A DNA stretch of 7,075 nucleotides from Dysgonamonadaceae bacterium (GCA_031276105.1 JAISNS010000066.1:1-7075); one strand, 5' to 3'; positions 1-6,836 are shown, counted from the first letter of the stretch. Notes: generated from the sequence alone by a model not told the origin. Program-made: numbers and translations.

Positions 1-119
1 CCGACGCCAATTCCCTGATCATTTTCCGCGATTACCTGAATTCCAAGGGAATTATATGCACGATTCGCGCATCTAAAGGAGAAGATATTCTGGCCGCTTG
101 CGGAATGCTCGCTACTTAA
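1..119 (+). CDS. rlmN: RlmN, 3' end only (23S rRNA A2503 / tRNA A37 C2-methyltransferase)
   Basis: An open frame runs from base 3 to the TAA at 117-119 and gives the last 38 residues of a protein cut by the window edge. It ends with [18 protein letters not shown], which matches the conserved C-terminus of the radical-SAM methylase RlmN (E. coli: TRGDDIDAACGQL). The cysteine in AACG (codon at 99-101) corresponds to E. coli Cys355, the residue that forms the transient methyl/thioether intermediate. In the cytoplasm RlmN methylates C2 of adenosine 2503 in 23S rRNA and A37 of some tRNAs. The radical-SAM CxxxCxxC motif lies upstream, outside the window. The protein stops soon after the cysteine, as in other Bacteroidetes, without the longer E. 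coli tail. The next gene starts 66 bases downstream on the same strand, with no hairpin terminator seen between them. The identification rests on a short but distinctive tail. Confidence 0.85.
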   Translation, partial: DANSLIIFRDYLNSKGIICTIRASKGEDILAACGMLAT

Positions 120-185
120 CCCGCATTATTACAAATACAATCATCATTTAATGAAAAAATTATCGAAATCAAAAAAGAAAAGAAA

Positions 186-2129
186 ATGAAAAAGTATCTA
201 ATTCTATCTGCCGTAGCGCTGCTTTTTGCCGGTGCAAAAACAGTTGCGCAACCCGCTAATTTTTATCCCATTGAACAGGTCAATCTCAATCAGGTAGAAC
301 TGACGGACAACTTTTGGTTGCCGCTGATTCGTACCGTACAAGGAAAAACCATTGCCTATTCGTTCAAAAAGTGCGAAGAAGAAGGCCGTATGGAAAATTT
401 TGTTACCGCAGGCGATGTAATTCGCGGAAAACAACAGCGCGGCGCGGCAAAAGCACGCGGCACAATGGTCTTCGATGATACGGACGTGTATAAAACCATC
501 GAAGGAGCAGCCTATTCACTGACCAATGCGCCCAATGACAAACTTTCGGCATATATTGATTCGGTGATTGCGCTCGTTGCATACGCACAGGAGCCGGACG
601 GCTACCTTTCCACTTGGCGTACTATCAATCCGCGCAAACCGACGTCTAATTGGGTACGGGCAGGCGGCGGTCGCTGGTACGACCTCGGAATGAGCCACGA
701 ACTTTACAACGCCGGACATCTCTACGAGGCTGCTTCGGCGCATTATTGGGCTACCGGTAAGCGTAACTTCCTCGACATTGCCCTGCGAAATGCCGATATG
801 CTGGTCAAAACGTTTATGACCGACCCTGTTGCCGATTTACACCTGCAAGTTCCCGGTCATCAGATTGTGGAAACCGGCTTGATAAAACTGTTTCAAATCA
901 CCGGCAAAAAACAGTACCTGCAACTCGCCAAACAGTTCCTCGATAATCGCGGAAAAAACAAAACCGGTCGCGGCGATTACAGTCAAGACCATCAGCCGGT
1001 CGTTAAACAGGACGAGGCCGTGGGACATGCCGTCCGCGCCGTGTATATGTATGCCGGAATGACCGATATTGCAGCCATTTACGGCGACACGGCCTATCGC
1101 CAAGCCATTGATAAAATTTGGGACAACGTGGCGAACAAAAAAATTTATCTTACCGGCGGTCTCGGTGCACGGCATGACGGCGAAGCATTCGGCAAAAACT
1201 ATGAACTGCCCAACAAAACCGCCTACAACGAGACCTGCGCCGCTATCGGAGGCGTCTATTGGGCTGATCGTCTCTTCCGTCTCAACGGCAACGCCAAGTA
1301 TTTCAATGTGTTGGAACGAATCCTCTACAACGGAGTAATTGCGGGAATTTCGCACAGCGGAACGGAATTTTTCTACCCCAATCCCCTTGAATCGGATGGT
1401 AACTACAAATTCAATCACGGACACCTCACCCGGGCTTCGTGGTTCGATTGTTCCTGCTGCCCAACCAATCTGATTCGCTTCATTCCCTATATGCCCAATC
1501 TGATTTATGCCACCAGCGCCAATCGTTTGTATGTAAATCTGTTTGTAGCAAATAAAGCCAAAATCAAAATAGCCGGTCAGGAGGTAAGCGTTGAGCAAAA
1601 AACCAATTACCCATGGGACGGAAAAATTGAAATCGTCGTTACTCCCGAAAAACAGGAAGAACTAACGTTGAAGATCCGCATTCCTGCATGGGTGCAAAAC
1701 CGCTTCGAGAGTGCACTGTATCACTTTACCAACAAAAAAGCAAAGCCTTATTCCATTAAACTCAATGGCAAAATGCTGCAAGGTGAACTGAAAAGCGGCT
1801 ACTTTGAAATCTGCCGTGTGTGGAAAAAAGGCGATAAAATCACCCTCGACTTCCCAATGGAAATCCGCACCGTCGAAGCGGCTCCCGAAGTCGAAGACGA
1901 TGCCGGAAAATACGCGGTAGAATACGGTACACTGGTTTATTGCTACGAAAAACCGCTTGAAGACAGCAGCGCTTTTCCTTCGTTTTTGACCCGCAAACAA
2001 GTCTTAAACTTTAATGGCAAAACGCTGATTCCCTATTATTCGTGGGCAAATCGAGGCGTGTCGGAAATGAAGGTCTGGTTTGGGGTTAAAAGCGAATTTT
2101 CAGATTCAGGCAAAGCGCTTGCGGATTGA
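186..2129 (+). CDS. Secreted GH127-type (DUF1680) beta-L-arabinofuranosidase
   Basis: This 647-residue protein is a glycoside hydrolase of the DUF1680 group (GH127, related to GH146). Known members are retaining beta-L-arabinofuranosidases that use a zinc-bound cysteine as nucleophile; a few GH127 members act on aceric acid in rhamnogalacturonan II. Residues 1 to about 22 form a signal peptide (MKKY, hydrophobic core, ending TVAQ), so the enzyme should reach the periplasm. By analogy with the GH127 enzyme HypBA1, the key residues are present: Glu333 (GEAFG) as acid/base, Glu349 and Cys351 (NETC) plus Cys424 and Cys425 (motif CSCC, 422-425) as zinc ligands, with Cys424 the likely nucleophile. 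The 16-residue gap between Glu333 and Glu349 equals that between HypBA1 Glu322 and Glu338. Residues from about 35 to 440 should form the alpha/alpha barrel and the rest beta-sandwich domains. The start follows an A-rich leader without a Shine-Dalgarno. No SusC/SusD genes are adjacent. The last 14 or so residues run past the usual VW-F family end into the convergent gene. Confidence 0.93.
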   Translation: MKKYLILSAVALLFAGAKTVAQPANFYPIEQVNLNQVELTDNFWLPLIRTVQGKTIAYSFKKCEEEGRMENFVTAGDVIRGKQQRGAAKARGTMVFDDTDVYKTIEGAAYSLTNAPNDKLSAYIDSVIALVAYAQEPDGYLSTWRTINPRKPTSNWVRAGGGRWYDLGMSHELYNAGHLYEAASAHYWATGKRNFLDIALRNADMLVKTFMTDPVADLHLQVPGHQIVETGLIKLFQITGKKQYLQLAKQFLDNRGKNKTGRGDYSQDHQPVVKQDEAVGHAVRAVYMYAGMTDIAAIYGDTAYRQAIDKIWDNVANKKIYLTGGLGARHDGEAFGKNYELPNKTAYNETCAAIGGVYWADRLFRLNGNAKYFNVLERILYNGVIAGISHSGTEFFYPNPLESDGNYKFNHGHLTRASWFDCSCCPTNLIRFIPYMPNLIYATSANRLYVNLFVANKAKIKIAGQEVSVEQKTNYPWDGKIEIVVTPEKQEELTLKIRIPAWVQNRFESALYHFTNKKAKPYSIKLNGKMLQGELKSGYFEICRVWKKGDKITLDFPMEIRTVEAAPEVEDDAGKYAVEYGTLVYCYEKPLEDSSAFPSFLTRKQVLNFNGKTLIPYYSWANRGVSEMKVWFGVKSEFSDSGKALAD

Positions 2130-2847
2130 TTTCGGGAACGAACGATGTGTTTTCGCCCCAAACAGGGCTGATTTTAGCGGCAATAAAATTCCGGACAGGA
2201 AAATAAAGCCAATATGCCAATTCCGTTCCGAGGATGCCGATGCCGGCGCCGGCCAACCCGTCACAAATCCAATGTTTGTTTTGAATGATCCGAGAACCGG
2301 TGATACCGGCAGCGATGGCGTAACCGCCGTAAGCCAACCACGAATTGTCGTTTTTAAACTCTTTGTACAGAACATGGGCAACCATAAAAAAAGTCGTCGC
2401 GTGTCCCGAAGGAAATGACTTTTCGCCGCCGTCCGGCCGCTGTTCTCCGTAATTTTCTTTGAGGATATACGCCGGAATGATTGATAAACCGGCCGAACCA
2501 AGCAGGAGCATCGACCGGTCGAACGGTTTATGATCCGCTTTTACGTAATGGTCGAACACAAACAGGGAAGAAGCGATACCTCCCAAGAAAATATATTCCC
2601 ACGGATTGTCTTTGCTTCTGTAATTGCTTCTTTCAAAAGGAAAAATGTCCTTGTAGCCGGTTTGCGAAGCTATTACGCCGGCGGTAATCAATGCGACCGG
2701 AAGGATGAAATCGGTTCGTTTCGCACGGTATTCCACCGGAGAGAAAGGCGACGTTTCGGGAAGGGAATCGACTGTCGTTTCGGAAGCTAACAAACGCTGG
2801 ACGCCAAACAAACACAAAAGAAAAATTGTTAATAATTGCTTTTTCAT
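2086..2847 (-). CDS. PAP2-family membrane phosphatase
   Basis: A 253-residue type 2 phosphatidic acid phosphatase. All three active-site motifs are intact: KX6RP at 130-138 (K130, R137, P138), PSGH at 146-149 (H149), and SRX5HX3D at 185-196 (R186, nucleophile H192, D196). The N-terminus (MKKQ plus a hydrophobic run to about residue 20) is a signal peptide or first membrane segment. Further hydrophobic stretches lie near 47-64, 85-100, 112-130, 168-185 and 197-217, consistent with an inner-membrane protein whose active site faces the periplasm. Family members dephosphorylate undecaprenyl pyrophosphate, phosphatidylglycerophosphate or lipid A (LpxE/LpxF type); the substrate cannot be decided here. 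The ATG at 2845-2847 was chosen because it begins the signal-like sequence. The frame also opens 11 codons earlier with a TTG, but the -7 promoter element lies inside that extension. The 3' end overlaps the facing glycosidase gene by 44 bases. Confidence 0.92.
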   Translation of the reverse strand: MKKQLLTIFLLCLFGVQRLLASETTVDSLPETSPFSPVEYRAKRTDFILPVALITAGVIASQTGYKDIFPFERSNYRSKDNPWEYIFLGGIASSLFVFDHYVKADHKPFDRSMLLLGSAGLSIIPAYILKENYGEQRPDGGEKSFPSGHATTFFMVAHVLYKEFKNDNSWLAYGGYAIAAGITGSRIIQNKHWICDGLAGAGIGILGTELAYWLYFPVRNFIAAKISPVWGENTSFVPEINPQALCLNLKIRF

Positions 2848-2851
2848 GCCG

Positions 2852-2881
2852 CAAATGTACAAAAACTCTTTTACTTTCAAA
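2852..2881 (-). promoter_or_regulatory. Bacteroidetes-type promoter of the PAP2 gene, nearly leaderless
   Basis: Read on the minus strand, TTTG (complement of 2878-2881) is followed after 18 bases by TACATTTG (complement of 2852-2859). This matches the Bacteroidetes sigma-ABfr consensus TTTG / TAnnTTTG, with spacing one short of the usual 19-21. Only four bases separate the -7 box from the ATG, so the transcript would begin at or just before the start codon. The motif match is seen directly; the start site is inferred. Confidence 0.55.
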
Positions 2882-2925
2882 AATATAACTGTTTTTCAAC
2901 CGTTAAAATATAAACCGGATAAACA

Positions 2926-5900
2926 ATGATCTCCAAACTGAAAATATATAAAGCATCCGCAGGATCGGGCAAAACCTACACATTGGCGCTCGAATACATC
3001 AGGGAACTGATATTGGCCGATATGCCCGATAATTACCGCCATATCTTGGCGGTTACTTTCACAAAAGACGCAACCGGCGAAATGAAAGACCGTATCCTCG
3101 CCGAATTGTACGGACTGGCCTTCAATACAAACGACTCGCAGGGGTTCCTCGCCTCGTTTCAAGCTCTTCTCCGCGAAGCGGGAAATGAATCGAAAGAATC
3201 GGAAATACGGGAAAAATCGAAACGGATTCTCCACCGTATTTTGCACGATTACAGCCGTTTGAATATCACTACGATCGACAGTTTTTTCCAGCGGGTACTG
3301 CGCAATCTCGCTCGCGAGTTGGGGAAAGGTTCCCGTTTCAATCTGGAAATGAACACGAACAAAATACTCTACGACGCCGTACATGCCACTATTGAAAAGG
3401 CCGGAGAAAACAAACAAATCCTGAACTGGCTGACAACTTATATCGAAAATAAACTCGACGAAGGGAAAAACTGGCGGATTGAAGAAGAAATTTTTGATTT
3501 CTGCCGCTGCATTTACGACGAATATTTTCAGGAACACGAATATCTCCTGCTCAAACAGTTGCATGAGAATCCCGGTATTTTTGCCGAATTGAACCGGCAG
3601 CAGCATAGCATTCAAAACGAATGTAAAGCCTTTTTCAAAAAGACTTCCGCCGAAATAAACGCGATTCTGGATGAAAACCAACTCGAAATGAGCGATTTCG
3701 GAAACAGCAAATATGCTCTTGCCCTGTTTACCAAAACGGCGCAAGGCGAATACAAAGCGGTTGCCGGATCGACCGTCGAAAAATGCCGCGCCAACGCCAA
3801 CGCTTGGGGAGGCGCCAAATCGAAACGGAAATCCGAAATTATCGCTCTGGCGGCCTCCCACTTTATCCCCCTGCTGCAACAAACGCTGGAAACGTTATCC
3901 ATCATGAATACGTCCCAAATGATAACACGCAACCTGCATCAGCTGGGTTTAATCAGGGATATAACAGAAGAAATCAGCGAACAAAATGCGGCTAACAACC
4001 GGTTTATGCTGTCCGATACCGCCCTCTTCCTTCACCGGATGATCGACCGTTCGGACGCTCCCTTCATTTATGAAAAATTGGGCGCCGAAATCCGCCACGT
4101 GATGATCGACGAATTTCAGGATACCTCGCGCCTGCAATGGAACAATTTCAAGGTTTTCCTTTCCGACATTCAGGCAAACAACCGCTTTAGCCTGATTGTC
4201 GGCGATGTGAAACAGTCGATCTACCGCTGGCGAAACGGCGATTGGCGAATTTTGGGAAATATCGGAAAAGAACTTGACGTCAGGGAACTGAATTTGAGCT
4301 ATAATTACCGGAGCGAAAAAGAAATCATCGAATTTAACAACCGCTTTTTCCCGCAAGCCGCCCGGTCGCTGCACGAACTCTACGAACGACAATGGAACGA
4401 CGCATCCGATTCGCCTTTTTTGTCGGCCTATCATCCGGAAAACGTTGTCCAACAAACAAAAAAAACAACGGCACAAGGATTTGTATCCATTGATTTTATC
4501 CCGGAAAAAACAGACGACAAACCTTACGGCGACCGGGTAAAAGAAACGACCCTCGAAAAACTTCAATCTTTATACCGCGCGGGTATTCCGGCGCGGGAAA
4601 TATGCATCCTTACCCGTTACAACAAAGATGTAATCCGGCTGGCAAGTTACCTCTCGTCGTTGAAAACGGAACATCCGGAGTTGGCCGAAGCACATTACCT
4701 CGATTTGGTTTCAAACGAAGCGTTCCAACTCGATTCGTCGCAGGCAATCAAAATTATTATCGAAGCCTTGCGCTGTATCGCCGACCCGGATAACCCGGTC
4801 GCGCAGGCACAGTTAAAGCATCTGACCGACGGCAATGCCGCATATCCTGACAATTTTGCTTCGCTTGCGATGCGATTGCGTGCCGTGCCTTTGCTCGAAT
4901 TAATCACTTACCTCTACAACCTGTTCGACATGGAACGCCTCCCCGGACAAACGGCCTACCTTTTTACTTTCTACGACGCCGTTTCGGCCTACCTGAACGA
5001 ACGTTATGCCGATATTCCCCTTTTTCTTACTTACTGGAACGAAGAATTGCACAAAAAAACGATTGGTGCATCCGCCGGCGTCGAAGGCATCCGGGCGATG
5101 AGTATCCATAAGTCCAAAGGGCTTCAGTTCCACACCGTTATTATTCCCTATTGCGATTGGAAAATACAACCGCGAAGCAGCGTTACCGTCTGGTGCGGCC
5201 CCAAAGAAGGTTTCTATGACCTTGAATTGCTGCCGGTTTCGTATAATAAAGGAATGAACGGAACAATTTTTGCGGAAGAATTTAAGGAAGAAACCACTCA
5301 AACCTGGATGGATAATCTGAACCTGCTTTATGTAGCCTTTACCCGCGCCGAGCATAATTTGCTGATAGTAGCCTGTAAGAACGAAAAATCGGACGATACG
5401 GCCTCCATAAATACGGTTTCCGATTTATTGCAAATCAATATCGGCGAGTTGTCCGGCGCCCTGAACGAAGAAAAGCAAACGTTTGAGAAAGGAATTTTAG
5501 ACGTTACGCTGAAAGCGGAGAAGGCGAACGACAATCTGTTGAAACAAACACCGGAATCGCTTCCGGTTTCTTTTGCCGCCAAAATATTCAAGCCGGGCGA
5601 GTCGATATTTAAGCAATCCAATCAGTCGCGCGAATTTGTAACCCCGTCCGCCGAGGAAACCGGACGGGAAAGGGGGCAGTACATTGCCTACGGTAATCTC
5701 ATGCACAAGTTGTTCGAGCAAATTCACACATGGGAAGATATTGACAAAGCCGGTGAAAACCTTGCTTCGGAAGGATTGATTCATCCCTCCGAACTCCCAA
5801 TCATCCGGGATAAAATTCGCCGCTACATTCTTGAATCGCAGGTAGAAGACTGGTTTTCGGGACAATATAAAGACTATTCCGAAGCGACTATCCTGATGGA

Positions 5901-6120
5901 AGAAAACGGCGAACTGAAACAAAAACGTCCCGACCGCGTATTGACCGGCGGCGATTCCGTCCGGATCATTGATTTCAAATTCGGAGAAGCGCACAACAGG
6001 CACAAAAAGCAAGTAAAACAATACATGCAATTGTTGGAAAACATGGGATATTCCCGCGTCGAAGGCTACCTCTGGTACGTGGAAGAACGGAAAGTAGATA
6101 GAGTTATGAATGATGAGTGA
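2926..6120 (+). CDS. addA: AddA/RecB-like UvrD-family helicase-nuclease
   Basis: A 1064-residue ATP-dependent helicase fused to a nuclease, of the AddA (RexA/RecB) type that resects double-strand breaks for RecA-dependent repair. SF1A helicase motifs in order: I/Walker A ASAGSGKT at 10-17 (K16), Ia VTFTKDAT at 43-50, TTIDSF at 115-120, II DEFQD at 395-399, III GDVKQSIYRWR at 426-436, IV NLSYNYRS at 456-463, V SIHKSKGLQF at 726-735, VI YVAFTRAEH at 802-810 (R807). The C-terminal RecB-type PD-(D/E)XK nuclease is also complete: H927 (GNLMH), D1003 (RPDR), D1016 and K1018 (IIDFKF), and Q1029/Y1033 (QVKQY). The walker motif lies at the extreme N-terminus, as is normal for AddA, which supports the ATG at 2926; no Shine-Dalgarno is visible. 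It is divergent from the PAP2 gene (78 bases apart). In many bacteria addB is adjacent, but none is seen here. RecB is the alternative name; the absence of RecC or RecD nearby and the phylum favour AddA. Confidence 0.94.
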   Translation: MISKLKIYKASAGSGKTYTLALEYIRELILADMPDNYRHILAVTFTKDATGEMKDRILAELYGLAFNTNDSQGFLASFQALLREAGNESKESEIREKSKRILHRILHDYSRLNITTIDSFFQRVLRNLARELGKGSRFNLEMNTNKILYDAVHATIEKAGENKQILNWLTTYIENKLDEGKNWRIEEEIFDFCRCIYDEYFQEHEYLLLKQLHENPGIFAELNRQQHSIQNECKAFFKKTSAEINAILDENQLEMSDFGNSKYALALFTKTAQGEYKAVAGSTVEKCRANANAWGGAKSKRKSEIIALAASHFIPLLQQTLETLSIMNTSQMITRNLHQLGLIRDITEEISEQNAANNRFMLSDTALFLHRMIDRSDAPFIYEKLGAEIRHVMIDEFQDTSRLQWNNFKVFLSDIQANNRFSLIVGDVKQSIYRWRNGDWRILGNIGKELDVRELNLSYNYRSEKEIIEFNNRFFPQAARSLHELYERQWNDASDSPFLSAYHPENVVQQTKKTTAQGFVSIDFIPEKTDDKPYGDRVKETTLEKLQSLYRAGIPAREICILTRYNKDVIRLASYLSSLKTEHPELAEAHYLDLVSNEAFQLDSSQAIKIIIEALRCIADPDNPVAQAQLKHLTDGNAAYPDNFASLAMRLRAVPLLELITYLYNLFDMERLPGQTAYLFTFYDAVSAYLNERYADIPLFLTYWNEELHKKTIGASAGVEGIRAMSIHKSKGLQFHTVIIPYCDWKIQPRSSVTVWCGPKEGFYDLELLPVSYNKGMNGTIFAEEFKEETTQTWMDNLNLLYVAFTRAEHNLLIVACKNEKSDDTASINTVSDLLQINIGELSGALNEEKQTFEKGILDVTLKAEKANDNLLKQTPESLPVSFAAKIFKPGESIFKQSNQSREFVTPSAEETGRERGQYIAYGNLMHKLFEQIHTWEDIDKAGENLASEGLIHPSELPIIRDKIRRYILESQVEDWFSGQYKDYSEATILMEENGELKQKRPDRVLTGGDSVRIIDFKFGEAHNRHKKQVKQYMQLLENMGYSRVEGYLWYVEERKVDRVMNDE

Positions 6121-6124
6121 TGAG
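6111..6124 (+). repeat. Tandem TGATGAG x2 across the addA stop codon
   Basis: Two perfect copies of TGATGAG lie at 6111-6117 and 6118-6124. The second copy supplies the TGA stop of the helicase-nuclease gene. The final residues (VMNDE) are therefore encoded by a simple repeat and lie outside the nuclease domain. Confidence 0.5.
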
Positions 6125-6174
6125 TTACAACCGGATTTAATCTACCTTTGCCCGCCAAAATTTTCAGCCGAATA

Positions 6175-6206
6175 TTTGCATAATTTGATTTATTGAATTA
6201 CATTTG
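6175..6206 (+). promoter_or_regulatory. Strong Bacteroidetes-type promoter
   Basis: TTTG at 6175-6178 is followed after exactly 20 bases by TACATTTG at 6199-6206, an exact match to the TTTG / TAnnTTTG consensus at optimal spacing. Transcription should start near 6210-6213. It drives the small unit ending at the terminator at 6391. It lies 55 bases after the addA stop, so this unit need not depend on the addA transcript. Confidence 0.65.
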
Positions 6207-6237
6207 CAGCGGTTTTTGTAAAACAACAACAAAGAAT

Positions 6238-6330
6238 ATGGTAGCTTCCGTAAATAACAATTTATTATGTATTATTAACTTCCAAAGCTTGGAAGTTAAC
6301 GGAATTATGCCTATATACACAGCGAAATAA
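6238..6330 (+). CDS. Possible 30-residue leader peptide or small protein
   Basis: An ATG about 27 bases after the predicted transcription start opens a 30-codon frame ending in TAA at 6328-6330. It is preceded by an A-rich, Shine-Dalgarno-free stretch as is usual in Bacteroidetes. The peptide begins MVASVNNNLLCIINF and about a third of its residues are Ile, Leu or Val, with pairs LL and II. That mix would suit a branched-chain amino acid leader peptide, but it lacks the long run of one residue seen in classic leaders. No membrane segment or known domain is evident. The frame overlaps the 11-bp hairpin, and its stop codon sits inside the second hairpin. It may be chance. Confidence 0.3.
   Translation: MVASVNNNLLCIINFQSLEVNGIMPIYTAK
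6275..6299. repeat. Perfect 11-bp inverted repeat (hairpin or operator)
   Basis: TTAACTTCCAA and its exact reverse complement TTGGAAGTTAA are separated by AGC. In RNA this is a stable 11-bp hairpin with a three-base loop; in DNA it could be a binding site for a dimeric regulator. It has no U-run after it, so it is not a terminator itself. It lies about 65 bases downstream of the predicted transcription start. Confidence 0.65.
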
Positions 6331-6340
6331 TCCTATTTCG
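6323..6340 (+). promoter_or_regulatory. Second hairpin of the small leader (7 bp, 4-base loop)
   Basis: CGAAATA (6323-6329) pairs perfectly with TATTTCG (6334-6340) around the loop ATCC. The stem covers the stop codon of the 30-codon ORF, so a ribosome finishing that ORF would open it. It ends 12 bases before the terminator stem. A control role is an inference. Confidence 0.4.
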
Positions 6341-6352
6341 GAAAAATACAAT

Positions 6353-6391
6353 ACCTGTCTTATCTCCCAACGAGATTCGGCAGGTTTTTTT
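6353..6391 (+). terminator. Intrinsic terminator of the small transcript
   Basis: ACCTGTC (6353-6359) pairs with GGCAGGT (6379-6385, one G-U), then a 2x2 internal loop, then ATCTC (6362-6366) with GAGAT (6372-6376) around the loop CCAAC. Seven T residues run from 6385 to 6391. This is the plan of a Rho-independent terminator on the plus strand. Confidence 0.75.
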
Positions 6392-6422
6392 GTGTCCGTT
6401 GCACAATGGAACGCATTATTTT

Positions 6423-6508
6423 CCTGTCATCCCGCGCTTGACGCGGGATCCCCTGAAAAACGCACTGCGGGAAAAAGGGGATTGCGGGTCAAGCCCATAG
6501 CCGTCAGG
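6423..6508. repeat. Imperfect inverted repeat of the dispersed GTCATCCCGC type
   Basis: The left arm (6423-6453) carries TGTCATCCCGCGCTTGACGC and ends in GATCCCC. The right arm (6477-6508) begins GGGGATTGCGGGTCAAGCCC and ends CCGTCAGG, an imperfect reverse complement of the left. Inside the left arm CCCGCG-CTTGA-CGCGGG (6431-6447) makes its own 6-bp hairpin; the matching part of the right arm is decayed. Repeats of this general form occur in multiple copies in many unrelated bacterial genomes and are probably small non-autonomous elements. The copy number in this genome cannot be seen here. Confidence 0.65.
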
Positions 6509-6524
6509 TTAAGGGGTTCCGGAT

Positions 6525-6540
6525 ATAGTTATATAGTTAT
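6525..6540. repeat. Tandem ATAGTTAT x2
   Basis: Two perfect adjacent copies of the octamer ATAGTTAT lie just right of the inverted repeat element. They may be a simple slippage repeat; the position at a boundary between different sequence types is the only reason to note them. Confidence 0.4.
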
Positions 6541-6565
6541 CAATTAATAATTTCATTCGCATCAA

Positions 6566-6781
6566 ATGGGCTGGAAAGCGGAAGCACACACACCTCCGAA
6601 CAATAGAAATAGAAAACGAAAGGAAAAGATTGGAATAACAAACCGTTGGCAAGCCGCTCTGTGCCGACAGGCTGTGAAATTTACAATTAGCATGGGAGGA
6701 GTGCAGGCATGGGTTTTTACCGGCAAGGGTAGGGCAAGATGTATCGGAGCGAAAACTTATGTGACAAAGTTGAAAATATAA
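6566..6781 (+). CDS. Doubtful 71-codon ORF in an otherwise non-coding block
   Basis: The ORF starts MGWKAEAHTPPNN and ends with TAA. It would encode a very basic 71-residue protein with no domain, signal peptide or membrane segment that I recognise. There is no promoter motif or A-rich leader directly ahead of it, and the opposite strand is also open for a long stretch over the same bases, so length alone is weak evidence. The block lies between a dispersed repeat and a small RNA unit, and its base composition is more GC-rich than its AT-rich flanks. It may be a fragment of a mobile element or other decayed DNA. I have only a vague, unverified impression of similar translated blocks in other Bacteroidales genomes. 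Confidence 0.18.
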   Translation: MGWKAEAHTPPNNRNRKRKEKIGITNRWQAALCRQAVKFTISMGGVQAWVFTGKGRARCIGAKTYVTKLKI

Positions 6782-6836
6782 AATATTGACATATAATTAA
6801 TTACAAAAAGACATGATTTTTTTTAACCCCGTGTTG

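Larger units (their letters stand above)
6211..6391 (+). ncRNA. Short transcript: attenuator-like leader or small RNA (unnamed)
   Basis: A consensus promoter (6175-6206) and an intrinsic terminator (6353-6391) bound a predicted RNA of about 180 nt. It contains a 30-codon ORF and two perfect hairpins (6275-6299 and 6323-6340) ahead of the terminator. A small ORF followed by successive hairpins and a U-run is the usual plan of a transcription-attenuation leader, but no operon follows: the next sequence is a dispersed repeat. I do not recognise a named RNA family. It could be a small RNA gene, a small-protein gene or an orphaned leader. Ends are inferred from motifs. Confidence 0.4.

Noticed and set aside
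837..1598. 253-codon minus-strand ORF
   Set aside because: It lies entirely antisense to the catalytic region of the GH127 gene, whose motifs are unmistakable. The translation has no recognisable domain and is a codon-bias shadow.
2848..2880. TTG-started 11-codon extension of the PAP2 gene
   Set aside because: It would place the -7 promoter element inside the coding region and put non-signal residues ahead of a good signal sequence; the ATG at 2847 fits better.
2896..3882. 328-codon minus-strand ORF
   Set aside because: Antisense to the helicase N-terminal motifs of the addA-like gene. It is Phe/Val-rich as expected for a mirror of a Glu/Asn/Lys-rich protein, with no domain.
3949..4566. 205-codon minus-strand ORF
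   Set aside because: Antisense to helicase motifs II-IV of the addA-like gene; a shadow frame.
6590..6780. Possible riboswitch (cobalamin or TPP type) in the unassigned block
   Set aside because: The conserved core sequences of these aptamers are not present on either strand, and no suitable gene follows.
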